Below, one piece after another: positions 27,201 to 35,468 of a DNA stretch of 46,102 nt. The notes below the pieces were generated by a model. That model was given only the letters and a program-made list of their open reading frames with translations, made no database searches and was not told the origin of the DNA. Position 1 is the first letter of the stretch. Every line of letters begins with the position of its first letter. The stretch is from Sphingomonadaceae bacterium (GTDB lineage: Bacteria > Pseudomonadota > Alphaproteobacteria > Sphingomonadales > Sphingomonadaceae): NCBI GenBank assembly GCA_025359425.1, contig JANYGC010000048.1, positions 1-46,102 of the forward strand, written 5' to 3'. Both the position numbers and the translations under genes were made by a program.

Positions 27201-28254
27201 TCGAACTATGGCGCGGCTCGCGGTCGTTCGCGTAGATGACGTGGCAACCCGAACAGCCCGATCCGCGATAGTCGCCCGGCTGGTCGTTGGTCCCCATGAA
27301 CCACATGAACGGATCGTTGAGCCGGGTCTTGTGGATGTTGAGCACCGGGATGGCGACCCTGAGGCCGGTTCCCGGCCCGCGGTTCGATTGCTTGAGATCT
27401 GGCCGCCCCGGTTCCTCGAGCCGCTGGATCGAGCCGCTGGGGTTGGGCAGACCGACCTCGGCAAAGCCGGTGCCGTTATTCCGCCCGCCATCCTCGAACA
27501 CCCGGAACACATCGCCCGGCGGCACGACATTCCAGCGCGGCAAAGGGTAGAGCGCAGCCAGTGCACCACGCGCGGCCTGCCGTTTGCTGACCGTTCCCGG
27601 CGCGGCCACCTTCGCGGGCTTGCCGTCGCGGGTATAAGCCTCACCGAATATGTAGTTTTTGAGCGGGACAATCCCGTTGTTGTAGCTCGCTCCGCCCCAC
27701 AGCATCGCCCCGCTGGACATCAGCGAGCGCTCTGCGGCTTCGATTGTCGGCAAATGGCAGGCGCCGCAAGCCTCGCGCGCTGCACGGTAATCGCCGGGGT
27801 TGACGAACCGGACAAACTCCGGCGCTTCGCGGTTGAGCAAAGAATAGCCGCGCTGCGGATTGGCCGACGAGGGGAAATGCCAGGCCCCTGGGAACTGAGG
27901 CAGTACATGCGCCCGGTCACGCATTGCGGTGTAGGCAGGATCGCCGCGCGGAAGTGCGGGATCGCCGCGCACGCTGGCATCGCCGCCATGGCAATCGGTG
28001 CAGCCCAGCCGCACGGCGGGCGACACGTGCATGGTCGGCGCTTCGGTCTTGACGTGACACGATTGGCAGCCATCGGTCTTGGCCGCTGCCTGCTCTTCGG
28101 TTTGTCTGGCCGGGGCCGGTGGAGCCGTCACCAGTGCATAGTCACGCGCAATCTGCTTCTCACCCTCGCTGGCGCGGATGTTCGAGGAATGGAGCAGAAC
28201 GACCCCGGCGCAGATCAATGTGGCAAGGGCCAGGATAGCGCGCTGAAACGGCAT
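24208..28254 (-). CDS. Giant decaheme cytochrome c with C-terminal LVIVD propeller
   Basis: This 1348-residue exported protein has a signal peptide (residues 1-28) and ten CXXCH motifs at about 63, 85, 163, 334, 411, 593, 620, 739, 750 and 856. The hemes are separated by large insertions. From about 960 to 1300 the sequence becomes an LVIVD-type beta-propeller: repeats such as YMYVAQGKGGFHVYDV, AYITATKGLVAVDLSDP, YAYVAAKADGLVIVDVTRP and LFAYVADGRNGMKVLQL. No catalytic family is evident. Its ATG overlaps the stop of the outer-membrane barrel gene by one base, so it is probably exported to sit in or on that barrel at the cell surface. Alternatives are a periplasmic terminal reductase or an extracellular binding protein. 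Confidence 0.88.
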   Translation of the reverse strand: MPFQRAILALATLICAGVVLLHSSNIRASEGEKQIARDYALVTAPPAPARQTEEQAAAKTDGCQSCHVKTEAPTMHVSPAVRLGCTDCHGGDASVRGDPALPRGDPAYTAMRDRAHVLPQFPGAWHFPSSANPQRGYSLLNREAPEFVRFVNPGDYRAAREACGACHLPTIEAAERSLMSSGAMLWGGASYNNGIVPLKNYIFGEAYTRDGKPAKVAAPGTVSKRQAARGALAALYPLPRWNVVPPGDVFRVFEDGGRNNGTGFAEVGLPNPSGSIQRLEEPGRPDLKQSNRGPGTGLRVAIPVLNIHKTRLNDPFMWFMGTNDQPGDYRGSGCSGCHVIYANDREPRHSSIYAQFGRDGQSVTVDPTIAEKTSGHGGLKGDHGSADAGLDKESGHPLGHVFTRAIPTAQCMTCHMHQPNVFVNSFLGYTMWDYEADAPSMWPGPENRTPRPPGMSDADYDRLYKHQRYPDAATIRSVNERNPEAAAARGLWGDVDFLRNVYDLNPQLKDTQFADYHSHGWNFRGVFKRDRAGNLLDADGAQATWGTDTAHIVSPDDPEKWRTRGQGKFVPPGVNPGKSVHLMDIHAEKGMQCADCHFAQDSHGNGLIYGEVANAVEIGCADCHGTADAYPKLLTSGPAAPPKGNNLALLRNPDGQRRFEWVNNEFGRRVLIQRSIIDPNLSWQVHLTKDSVDPASPNFNLKAARAKLMSRSGADDGSFGFGPGVPKADRAHQDGKIACFSCHLAWTTSCGGCHLPIEANWKTSTNHFEGEETRNFATYNPQVARDDMFQLGKHMTTKGGEVTPVRSSSALILSSTNSSRERIYIQQPPISAPGFSSQAFAPHFPHTVRTQETKTCSDCHVSMNEDNNAIMAQTLLLGTNFVNFLGLNAWTGLDNGLEAVRVTEWDEPQAVIGSYLQRYAYPDYYRMHVEQNGRELKNWTRGKPAASLGGGDSHPVEQFRNVVQGTPDKVGCLQLRGEYMYVAQGKGGFHVYDVAAVANKGFADPIVSAPFAGDAQVDTTDATCMALPTNQPIAPERNTPAMRDANQEQPFLPIYNYAAITDSVEGLILVDIDTFSDGEFRNNKLQRAVTWNPDGVLNGARHIVLAGEVAYITATKGLVAVDLSDPLKPRLAAVRELVDARASAVQFRYLWVTDRDGLKLFDVTDLRNPLAVPEATVPLADARHVYVARTYAYVAAKADGLVIVDVTRPRIPQIYQKVTLDGQLNDAEDVVVASTNASLFAYVADGRNGMKVLQLTSPESQRNFYGFSPAPMPELIAWAKTPSPAIAMSKGLDRDRAVDETGGQIAVFGRLGSRPFNRPEMEQLFLNQLGFLYRVNDNGDMSAWRAAR

Positions 28255-30143
28255 CAGAAGGAGAATACCGTGTTGAGCAATACCGAATAGTACTTGTTAT
28301 GTCGCTGTGCGTTGTCGAACAGGTCCTGGAAACCGCCCCCGGGCAGCAGCGCCGCAGCCGATAACCGCAGCACAATATTCTGCGTCGCCTTTGGCCGCCA
28401 GATAGTCGAGAGCGAGAGATCCCAGCCGATATCTCGGGGGATGCTACCCTCATTGCGCAGATCCTGCAGGGTTGCGGTGTTGGCAAACCACAGATGATTG
28501 GCATTGACAGAGATACGCAAGGTCGGTCTCAGGTCGAAATCACCACCCAGACCGACCAGCACGGTCCCCGGATTGTTGAAGTTCGACTGGCCCTGCTCTT
28601 TGGACGAGCGCAGCGAATTGAGGATCCCGTTGCGGCCATTCACAGCAACTGCCCGCCCGCCACCGGCAAACGGAATGGTCTGGCGGATCCAGTATGAGGT
28701 GTCCGCCCCGGCAAACACCGGGTTCTCGAACACCGCGTCGAACCCGCCTTCGGTATTGTCGCGCGGGGCTGCATCACCGCTGGCGTATAACCCCGACAGG
28801 CGAATGCGTTTCCAGTCCTTGTCGTAGGATAGCTCGGCAGCCGCAAAGCTTGCCCGGATTTTCGCGGGGTTGCCGGTGAAAAAGCTGTTCCGATCCTGCC
28901 CCAGCGCGACATAGGTCGATCCGGTGAAGCCGAACCGGCCAATTCGCCCGTCGGCGTTGTAACCGAGATAGACCACATCGTATTCGCGTCCGCGCAACGT
29001 GCCGAGCAGCGCCGGGCGCACCGGAAATCCGTTGTCATCGACCTTGATTTGCCCGCCTTCGCGATTGCGGTTGTACACCACGGTCAGCTGACTGGTCAGC
29101 GCGGGCAGCGGGAAATCCTGGCGATAGAGGTTAGCGACGAACAGCCAGTCATTGCGCGGACGTTCGGTCACATTGTTGAGACCCGAATTGGTGTCTTTCT
29201 CCAGCCGCCAGAATGCCGCGAGGTTGTATTGCCAGCGGTTGCCGTCACGGTTGCCGAAAAAGCGCACGCCAAGCTGGTTATCGTTGAACAGGAAGCCGCG
29301 AAAATCGGACTGGAACGGCTGAATCCCAACCCGTACCGAGTCAAAATCGTAACGCACCGAGACATTGCGCAGGTGATAGTCGACGAACAATTCCTGCAGC
29401 CCGACAAAGTGATCGGCACGGTGGCTCGGCTTCGACGGATCGACAGACAGAACCCGGCGTTCGGGCACATCGACGTAGTTGAAATTGAACCCGAGCGCGA
29501 TCCGGTATTCGATCTCGGGCGGCTTGAACGCGGTGTTGCCCTTGGTCAGCGAGGCACTGACCACGAAAGTCTGCGAAAACACATAGCTCGCATCCTTGCC
29601 GAATACATCGAGGCCGCCAGGCCGCTCGGTGGTCTGCACGCCCACCGGGATCGGAAAGGTGCGCGGCTCCAGCACGGTGTCGGAGATCAGGCTGAGTGTC
29701 AGAAACCAGTCATCGCCCTTCAGAAAGCCGGGGCGCTTGCCCTCTGGCAAAGGCAGGTCACCCTTGAGCAGGTTCTGGTGAAAGGGGTCACGTTTCGAAT
29801 GGCAGACATGGCGCAGGTTGGGATAGAGTTCGATCAGCGTCTGGTCGGCACCTTTGACCGGGCACAGGCCGGTCATGATCCGCCAACGATCGGGCACAGG
29901 TATTTGATCGGTCGGAAAAGCCTCGGGCGGCGGGGCGCGCACTGCACCAGGATTATCTTGCGAAACCTGCTCAGGCAGCCCGGTCTCAAAGCCGGGGCGG
30001 CGGCGGCCCTCGATTACTTGCGGATCGACTTCGGGCGGACTGGCAACATCGGGATCGGCGACGGGTGGCGGCGGTGGAGGGGGCGGCTGCGGGTTCGTCG
30101 CTTGGGCCAGCAACAGCGGCAACAGAAGCGCCCCTGCCCCCAT
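28254..30143 (-). CDS. Outer-membrane beta-barrel protein (putative porin partner of decaheme cytochrome)
   Basis: This 629-residue protein has a short signal peptide (MGAGALLLPLLLAQA), a proline-rich linker, and from about residue 150 alternating amphipathic strands (FVVSASLTKG, YRIALGFNFNYVDV, VSVRYDFDSVRVGIQP, QYNLAAFWRLEKD, LRISVNANHLWFA). It ends in LLNTVFSF; a C-terminal aromatic residue is the outer-membrane insertion signal. Length fits a barrel of about 16-22 strands. Near the N-terminus lies a conserved-looking Cys pair (GLCPVKG and RHVCHSKRD). It is coupled by a TAATG overlap to the lipoprotein gene upstream and by TGATG to the decaheme gene downstream. The role as a cytochrome-holding porin, like MtrB or PioB, is inferred from context; no MtrB signature was seen. 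Confidence 0.8.
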   Translation of the reverse strand: MGAGALLLPLLLAQATNPQPPPPPPPPVADPDVASPPEVDPQVIEGRRRPGFETGLPEQVSQDNPGAVRAPPPEAFPTDQIPVPDRWRIMTGLCPVKGADQTLIELYPNLRHVCHSKRDPFHQNLLKGDLPLPEGKRPGFLKGDDWFLTLSLISDTVLEPRTFPIPVGVQTTERPGGLDVFGKDASYVFSQTFVVSASLTKGNTAFKPPEIEYRIALGFNFNYVDVPERRVLSVDPSKPSHRADHFVGLQELFVDYHLRNVSVRYDFDSVRVGIQPFQSDFRGFLFNDNQLGVRFFGNRDGNRWQYNLAAFWRLEKDTNSGLNNVTERPRNDWLFVANLYRQDFPLPALTSQLTVVYNRNREGGQIKVDDNGFPVRPALLGTLRGREYDVVYLGYNADGRIGRFGFTGSTYVALGQDRNSFFTGNPAKIRASFAAAELSYDKDWKRIRLSGLYASGDAAPRDNTEGGFDAVFENPVFAGADTSYWIRQTIPFAGGGRAVAVNGRNGILNSLRSSKEQGQSNFNNPGTVLVGLGGDFDLRPTLRISVNANHLWFANTATLQDLRNEGSIPRDIGWDLSLSTIWRPKATQNIVLRLSAAALLPGGGFQDLFDNAQRHNKYYSVLLNTVFSF

Positions 30144-32125
30144 TACAAGCCCTGACAGACATTCTGCGCATCGCTGCCGATAAGCGGCGCGAACGGACAG
30201 CTGACATAGCGCAGCCGCGCCGTCCTGCCCCCGCCGAGGTTGAACACGAGGGTGTCGGCGCGGACCGCAGAAGGTGCATTGCCAAGCGTGCCGAGTATTG
30301 TGCCGGCGTTGTTCAGCCCAAGGAAGGCGATCATGTCATCCTGGTCGATCCCGTCGCCCGAGACCCCGATCGCACCGATCAGCGTGTTGCCGCGGTAGAT
30401 CGGTACTCCGCCGGCAAAGATCTGGATGCCATTTTGCAGGCGGTTTTGCCCCGGCCTCGCGTCCGGAATAAAGCTGCACCGTGCCGGTGTATCGCTGCCG
30501 CTCGCCCCGGTGACGAAGTTGAGGTGCTGGCCAAGGTTGGATAGAACCAGCGCCGATTGCAGTCCGGTCGAGAACGGGCTCCACTTGGCAATCGGGCGCG
30601 ACAAGGGTCCGTTGGGACGCGCGACTTCGCCATCGGGGAAATAGGGCCGCGACAGGTTGCCGATCGCGCGTGAAGAAAACGCCAGTTGCCCGGTAAGCGC
30701 GGCCGGGTCAGCGAAGAAGCCGCGGATTGCGGGAACGAAGCTGCGAACATCCGGACTGGGATCGGCCAGCAGCTGCGTGGCGGCGTTGGGATTGGTGAAA
30801 AACGCCGCTGTGCGGGCCTTCTGGAGCGAAACGTCGATACCGAAGATGGGCGCGTCGGGCGAGCGGACCAGCCCTAATGCCACCCCGCGCGTATCGACCA
30901 GAGAAATCGTCACTTGCGCCCGGCTGTCGAGCGGCTGCCGGATCTGGGCCCGGGCATGTGCCATTGTACTGAACGCCTGCTCGAGAATGCGTTGCGCTTC
31001 GAGCGCCGAGATCGGCGTGCCCACTTCGGCGCCGTCACTGCCCGCGCGCAGCGGGAAGCGGTTGATGCCCGAGCCGTTGCTGAGGACGAATGCGTCGCTG
31101 GTGGCAAATTCGGCAGCGGTCGCTTGGCGCACCCCGGAGGCTTCGCTGCCATAGATTGCGCCTGACAGGACCGCTGCGACCGGGAAATAGCCGATAACCG
31201 GGGTCAGGCCCCCAAGCGCCGGGACAGTTGCCGCATAACTCGCCCCGGCAACATTGGTCAAACCGGAATAGTCTGTGTCGGTATAGCGCAACGAAGTGCC
31301 GTCGACCGAAATCCGGTTGGCGCGAACTTCGAGCGGTGCCTCGTACCCGACAGTTCCGGCAAGGCCGCTACGCTCGTCGGTGTCGCTGTCCACATCGAGC
31401 ACATCAGGGTCGAACCCATAGATGCCGTCCCCCAGAACGCCGACCCCGCCGACCACCACACCGTTCTTGTAGAGCGGGAACCCGCCGGGATCGGCCGACA
31501 GCCCGAGCGGTGAGCGCTTCGGCCCGATCAGGGTGGCCGGACCCGAAGCCAGCCGCGCGGCGAGGTCGGAGCAGGGCAATTGGCTGAATTGCACCCCGAA
31601 CAACGGGCCGCTCTCAAGCCCGACGGTCGACGCCGCAGGCGGAAAGCGCTGCTGGACGATCATGCTCGCGGTGCGGGTGGAAAAAGCGTTGCCACTGCTG
31701 GACAGGTAAGCCCCGGTAATCGCCTTGGCGATCGCGGCGGCTTCGGCAGGCACGTTCAGTCCCTGGATGTCCTGCTGCGAACCATCCGCCGCCCGGGGTA
31801 TCGCGGCAAGTGCCGGAGCGCCGGTCATGCGCAGCACGGCGAGCACATTGCCGACCCGGTCTGTCACCGCGATCACTGCCGGCCGGTTGTCGGCTTGCGC
31901 TTGCGCGGCGGCCTGTGCCAGCACCGCCTGCACATCGATCACGGATAACGACTGCGCCGCCGGAGCGGTGTAGAACGATCCCGTCGGCGGCACTGGAGCT
32001 GGCGTGGGTGTGGGCGTAACCCCGCCGCCGCCGCCCGAGCCGCCGCCGGCACTTCCACCGCTCCCGCAGGCCGCAAGATTGAGCAGCGCCAGCCAGCCCA
32101 CAAGATGTGCGACCCGGTTCCTCAT
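30143..32125 (-). CDS. Lipoprotein with two HbpS/GlcG-like domains
   Basis: This 660-residue protein has a lipobox (LNLAAC, acylated Cys at residue 20), then a glycine- and proline/threonine-rich flexible linker. Two similar domains follow. The first (about 55-250) has VIDVQAVLAQAAAQAQ, VIAVTDRVGNVLAV and GGVGVLGDGIYGFD. The second (about 380-620) has SALEAQRILEQAFSTM, ISLVDTRGVALGLV and IGAIGVSGDGIDQDD. These are signatures of the HbpS/GlcG/PduO-C fold, which binds heme in HbpS. Mature Cys occur near PCSDL, ARCSF and VSCPF. It overlaps the c554-like gene by four bases and the barrel gene by one. A heme- or redox-related surface role is inferred. Confidence 0.8.
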   Translation of the reverse strand: MRNRVAHLVGWLALLNLAACGSGGSAGGGSGGGGGVTPTPTPAPVPPTGSFYTAPAAQSLSVIDVQAVLAQAAAQAQADNRPAVIAVTDRVGNVLAVLRMTGAPALAAIPRAADGSQQDIQGLNVPAEAAAIAKAITGAYLSSSGNAFSTRTASMIVQQRFPPAASTVGLESGPLFGVQFSQLPCSDLAARLASGPATLIGPKRSPLGLSADPGGFPLYKNGVVVGGVGVLGDGIYGFDPDVLDVDSDTDERSGLAGTVGYEAPLEVRANRISVDGTSLRYTDTDYSGLTNVAGASYAATVPALGGLTPVIGYFPVAAVLSGAIYGSEASGVRQATAAEFATSDAFVLSNGSGINRFPLRAGSDGAEVGTPISALEAQRILEQAFSTMAHARAQIRQPLDSRAQVTISLVDTRGVALGLVRSPDAPIFGIDVSLQKARTAAFFTNPNAATQLLADPSPDVRSFVPAIRGFFADPAALTGQLAFSSRAIGNLSRPYFPDGEVARPNGPLSRPIAKWSPFSTGLQSALVLSNLGQHLNFVTGASGSDTPARCSFIPDARPGQNRLQNGIQIFAGGVPIYRGNTLIGAIGVSGDGIDQDDMIAFLGLNNAGTILGTLGNAPSAVRADTLVFNLGGGRTARLRYVSCPFAPLIGSDAQNVCQGL

Positions 32126-33477
32126 CGCAGCGCCCCGATGGCATTGACCGCCTGCCGCAACGCCGCCCGGAAAGCGCCCGGATTGTATTCTGCCGGGCTC
32201 GCCACTGCCGCGTAGGCGCGGTTTATACTCGCGCGAATCCCGGCTGCGGCGCCAACCGTGATCCGGCCTTCGCGGACCAGCAAGTTCAGCAGTGTATCGA
32301 CCGCCATGACTGACTGGGCCGATCCCGCGTAATCGGTGAAGCGTGCGGAAATCGCCCGACCGCCGATCGCGGCGATGACCCGGAAAGCGGGGTCGCTCCC
32401 GCCGGGCCCGCGCGCGAGTGCGTCGCCGAGCGCGCCTGCCGCCCCGCCCAGCCGCCCCGCAGCCGCTATTGCAGCAGGGCGCCCCGTGCCCATCGCAGCG
32501 TGGAAATTGCGCGCCGCGGCGTCGAATTGCGCGGCTTCGCCCGGCGCCAGGACCTGCGCCACAGCTGAGAGCATAATGATGTTCTCGTCATTGTAAGGCG
32601 GCTGCCCGAATGAAATTGGTCGAGCCGGATTGGTCTCAAACGTCCGTGCCCGCTCTGGATTGTCGTCGATCCCGCGATGGCAGCTGTGGCAATCGTAGAA
32701 CGTGAATTCGGGAAATATCCCGTTGTTGGCCAGATCAGCTCGCCCAAACAAGCTGAGCGAGCGTTGGACCGCCTCGGCCTGGCCCACGGCCCACAGCCGA
32801 ACACTGTCGCTGGAAGGTTTGCGCGCGGTGTAATCGACGTCCGCGTCCCAATGCTGCTGAAGCGAGGAGAACAGGTCGAGCTCGAATGACAGCCGCGGAT
32901 GCCCTGCGGCCATCATCGAATGGGTGACAAACTGCCCGGGTTGGCCGCTGCCAAGGTGGCAATCAAGACAGACCGCAGCGCGAACTTTGGGATTGTCGAG
33001 CGCGTTCATGCCGCCAGCGACGTTGCCCGCATGGCTCGCTCCGACTGCATAATGGCTGGCAATCCAGCCCGACGCCGGGCCGTGGCAGCCTTCGCAGCCG
33101 ACCCCATCGGAAATCAGGAAACGGTCACCGCGCGCCCCTGCCGGGGTGGCATGGCAGCCAAGGCAGGCAGCTGCCGACCCGGCCGGACCAAGCCCCAGCG
33201 TACTTGCAATCCGCTCGCCGCGCAGTGACGTCAGCGCCGCATATGTGCGGCTGTGTGCGCCGCCGCGCGATGAGGGTTCCTGCCACAACCGAAGTTCATC
33301 CTGGCGGACGACCTTGCCATCGCCATCGGCGCGGCCATGGCAGGTCGAACCGGCGCAACTGGCGACGCCTTCATACCGGCCTGAAGCAAGAGCTGCCCCG
33401 GTCGCCACACCGGCAAGTGCAGCCGCACCGAAAAGCGCAATCAGCCAGCGACGAAACGCAGTTCCGATACTCGGCAT
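32122..33477 (-). CDS. Pentaheme c554-like cytochrome c
   Basis: The protein has 451 residues from the ATG at 33477, preceded by GGGAGGG; the frame extends to 33606 but that part has no signal peptide. A signal peptide ends near residue 31 (AALA-SGRYEG). Heme motifs: one CX4CH (CAGSTCH at 41), then CLGCH (105), CEGCH (128), CLDCH (170) and CHSCH (263). The arrangement, including SDGVGCEGCHGPASGW and MMAAGHPRLSFELD, matches the cytochrome c554/c-prime family. The C-terminal 180 residues are alpha-helical and heme-free. It is the first gene of the minus-strand outer-membrane operon and could shuttle electrons through the periplasm between the inner-membrane decaheme cytochrome and the barrel complex. 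Confidence 0.88.
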   Translation of the reverse strand: MPSIGTAFRRWLIALFGAAALAGVATGAALASGRYEGVASCAGSTCHGRADGDGKVVRQDELRLWQEPSSRGGAHSRTYAALTSLRGERIASTLGLGPAGSAAACLGCHATPAGARGDRFLISDGVGCEGCHGPASGWIASHYAVGASHAGNVAGGMNALDNPKVRAAVCLDCHLGSGQPGQFVTHSMMAAGHPRLSFELDLFSSLQQHWDADVDYTARKPSSDSVRLWAVGQAEAVQRSLSLFGRADLANNGIFPEFTFYDCHSCHRGIDDNPERARTFETNPARPISFGQPPYNDENIIMLSAVAQVLAPGEAAQFDAAARNFHAAMGTGRPAAIAAAGRLGGAAGALGDALARGPGGSDPAFRVIAAIGGRAISARFTDYAGSAQSVMAVDTLLNLLVREGRITVGAAAGIRASINRAYAAVASPAEYNPGAFRAALRQAVNAIGALR

Positions 33478-33609
33478 CAGGCCCTCCCACCGGCGCGCAG
33501 TCTGGCATGGTGGGCCGCTGGGAGCAAGCTGGTCGTCACCGCTTTGCTCCGTTGCCACCCTGACCCGCGCGGCCCATAAGCCCAGCCGATGGGGAGTGGT
33601 CTGCAAGCG

Positions 33610-35445
33610 ATGATACGCCGCCTGCCGGGCGGGCGCTGGCTGGCGCTAGCGGCCCTGTTCGCGCTGCTCGCAGCCGCCGACTTCTTATGGCTCGATGCAA
33701 CCCGGATCATCGACCAGCGCGGCGGGGATGTGCTTCTGGCGCTCAACGCGCAGCGCCGGCCGCAGTCGGACAAAGTGGTGATCGTCGATATCGACCAGAA
33801 GTCGCTCGAAGAAATGAACGATGACGCTGGCTCCTGGCCGTGGCCGCGTTCGGTTCACGGCGAGTTGATCGAGCACATTGCTGCGCAGAATCCGCAAGCG
33901 ATCGTGTTCGACATCCTGTTCAACGAGCCGGACGTATTCCGACCCGAACACGATGCCGCCTTCGCCGAAGCGGTGGCGCAGCACCCCAACGTCTGGCTGG
34001 CGATGACGCTCAATTCGAATGGTACCGGCGCGGTGGTGAGCGAACTGCCACCTTCGGTCGGCGCACGGCCGGTGGGAAATCCAAAACCCGGTACGCGATT
34101 GCCGATCCTGCTGCCGCTGGTGGTTGCGCAGTATCCCGAAGCGATGCGCGGCGGGTTGATCAACTTTACCCCCGACAGCGACGGAACCGCCCGGCACCAC
34201 CTGCTCCATACCGATCGCAGTGGCTGGCGCTTTCCCTCATTGGCGGCGCGCGTAACTGCCGCGGCCGGATACCGGCGGCCAGAAACGGGCCAGCTCATGC
34301 TCAACTGGCGCAGCGGGTGGCAACATGTGTCATACGCCGACCTGTATCTCGACAGCCTGCGCCGCATACCGCAGCGGTATGCGGACGAGTTCAAGGGCAA
34401 GATCGTGGTGATCGGCACTGCCGCGCCAGGCTTGACTGACTTTCGCGTGACGCCGCTGGGCAACACCTACCCAGGGGTCGAAATCCTCGCCACTGCGCTC
34501 GACAATCTCGCGCGCGGGGATTGGCTGCGCGAGGTGCGCCGCTCGACCATGCTGCCACTGGCGCTCGCACTGATCGCTCTGCTGGCAGCGGGCTTCGCCC
34601 GTAATGTCAGCCCGCAGCGCGTGCTGATGGCGATGATCGCGACAACGCTCGTTGCCATCGCTGCAAGCTGGCTATTCCTCATCGGCGGCACCTTCGTGCC
34701 TGTTCTGAGCGTTTTGGCATTCGGCTGGGCCTATTACCTGGTCGCAAGCGGTCTTGCTTACCTCGATGAACGCGCGCGACGGCTGCGCACCGCCAACCTT
34801 TTTTCCCGCTTCCTCGACGCCCGCGTGGTCGCCGAGTTGATCGACAAAGGCGAAATCGACTTCCGCCAGCAGGCCGAAGCCCGCGAGATTTCGGTGCTGT
34901 TCTCGGATATCCGCGGCTTCACGGCCCTGTCCGAAGTGTCCGCGCCGGAAGCCGTCGTGGCGATGCTCAATGGCTACTTTTCACGGCAGGTGGGGGTGAT
35001 CTTCGCGCACGGCGGGACGCTCGACAAGTTCATCGGGGACGCGATCATGGCGTTTTGGGGCGCACCGGCATCGCAGCCGGATCACGCGGCCCGCGCGGTT
35101 TCCGCAGCGCTTGAAATGTCGGAAGCGCTGGAGGAAATGCGCGGGCAACTGGGCACCATCGGGGCCGAGCTCGAGATCGGCATCGGTATTCATTCAGGGA
35201 ATGCCGTGGTCGGTCTGATCGGATCGAACGACCGGCTCGATTATACCGCTATCGGCGATACGGTAAATCTCGCCAGCAGGGTGGAGAGCACGACCAAGGG
35301 GATCGCCCGGGTGCTGGTGACCGAGACGACCCGCAATGCGGCCGGTGATGCGTTCGCATGGCGCGACTGCGGTGTTCACCGGGTCAAGGGCCGCGAAGAA
35401 GGCGTTCGCCTGTTTGAACCTTCGCGCAAAGCTGTTACGCTCTGA
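33610..35445 (+). CDS. CHASE2-domain adenylate cyclase (class III), copy 1
   Basis: About 611 residues from the ATG at 33610 (GGGGAG upstream); ATG 33589 adds seven residues and is an alternative. An N-terminal helix is followed by a periplasmic CHASE2 sensor (VVIVDIDQKSLEEM, WPWPRSVHGEL, AIVFDILFNEPD), then three membrane helices and a cytoplasmic cyclase domain. Catalytic residues are present: metal Asp in VLFSDIRGF and KFIGDAIMAF, the purine-selecting Lys in LDKFIGD, Thr in YTAIGDTVN, and Asn/Arg in VNLASRVE. The Lys-Thr pair indicates an adenylate cyclase of class IIIb. It is divergent from the cytochrome/barrel operon with about 130 bp between, and first in an operon with SH3, M48 and a second cyclase. 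Confidence 0.92.
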   Translation: MIRRLPGGRWLALAALFALLAAADFLWLDATRIIDQRGGDVLLALNAQRRPQSDKVVIVDIDQKSLEEMNDDAGSWPWPRSVHGELIEHIAAQNPQAIVFDILFNEPDVFRPEHDAAFAEAVAQHPNVWLAMTLNSNGTGAVVSELPPSVGARPVGNPKPGTRLPILLPLVVAQYPEAMRGGLINFTPDSDGTARHHLLHTDRSGWRFPSLAARVTAAAGYRRPETGQLMLNWRSGWQHVSYADLYLDSLRRIPQRYADEFKGKIVVIGTAAPGLTDFRVTPLGNTYPGVEILATALDNLARGDWLREVRRSTMLPLALALIALLAAGFARNVSPQRVLMAMIATTLVAIAASWLFLIGGTFVPVLSVLAFGWAYYLVASGLAYLDERARRLRTANLFSRFLDARVVAELIDKGEIDFRQQAEAREISVLFSDIRGFTALSEVSAPEAVVAMLNGYFSRQVGVIFAHGGTLDKFIGDAIMAFWGAPASQPDHAARAVSAALEMSEALEEMRGQLGTIGAELEIGIGIHSGNAVVGLIGSNDRLDYTAIGDTVNLASRVESTTKGIARVLVTETTRNAAGDAFAWRDCGVHRVKGREEGVRLFEPSRKAVTL

Positions 35446-35468
35446 TCCCGGATCGGAGTGTGGAGGTT

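Noticed and set aside
26383..28290. Plus-strand open frame of about 635 codons
   Set aside because: Antisense to the decaheme cytochrome gene with no domain; the minus-strand frame carries the CXXCH motifs and a signal peptide.
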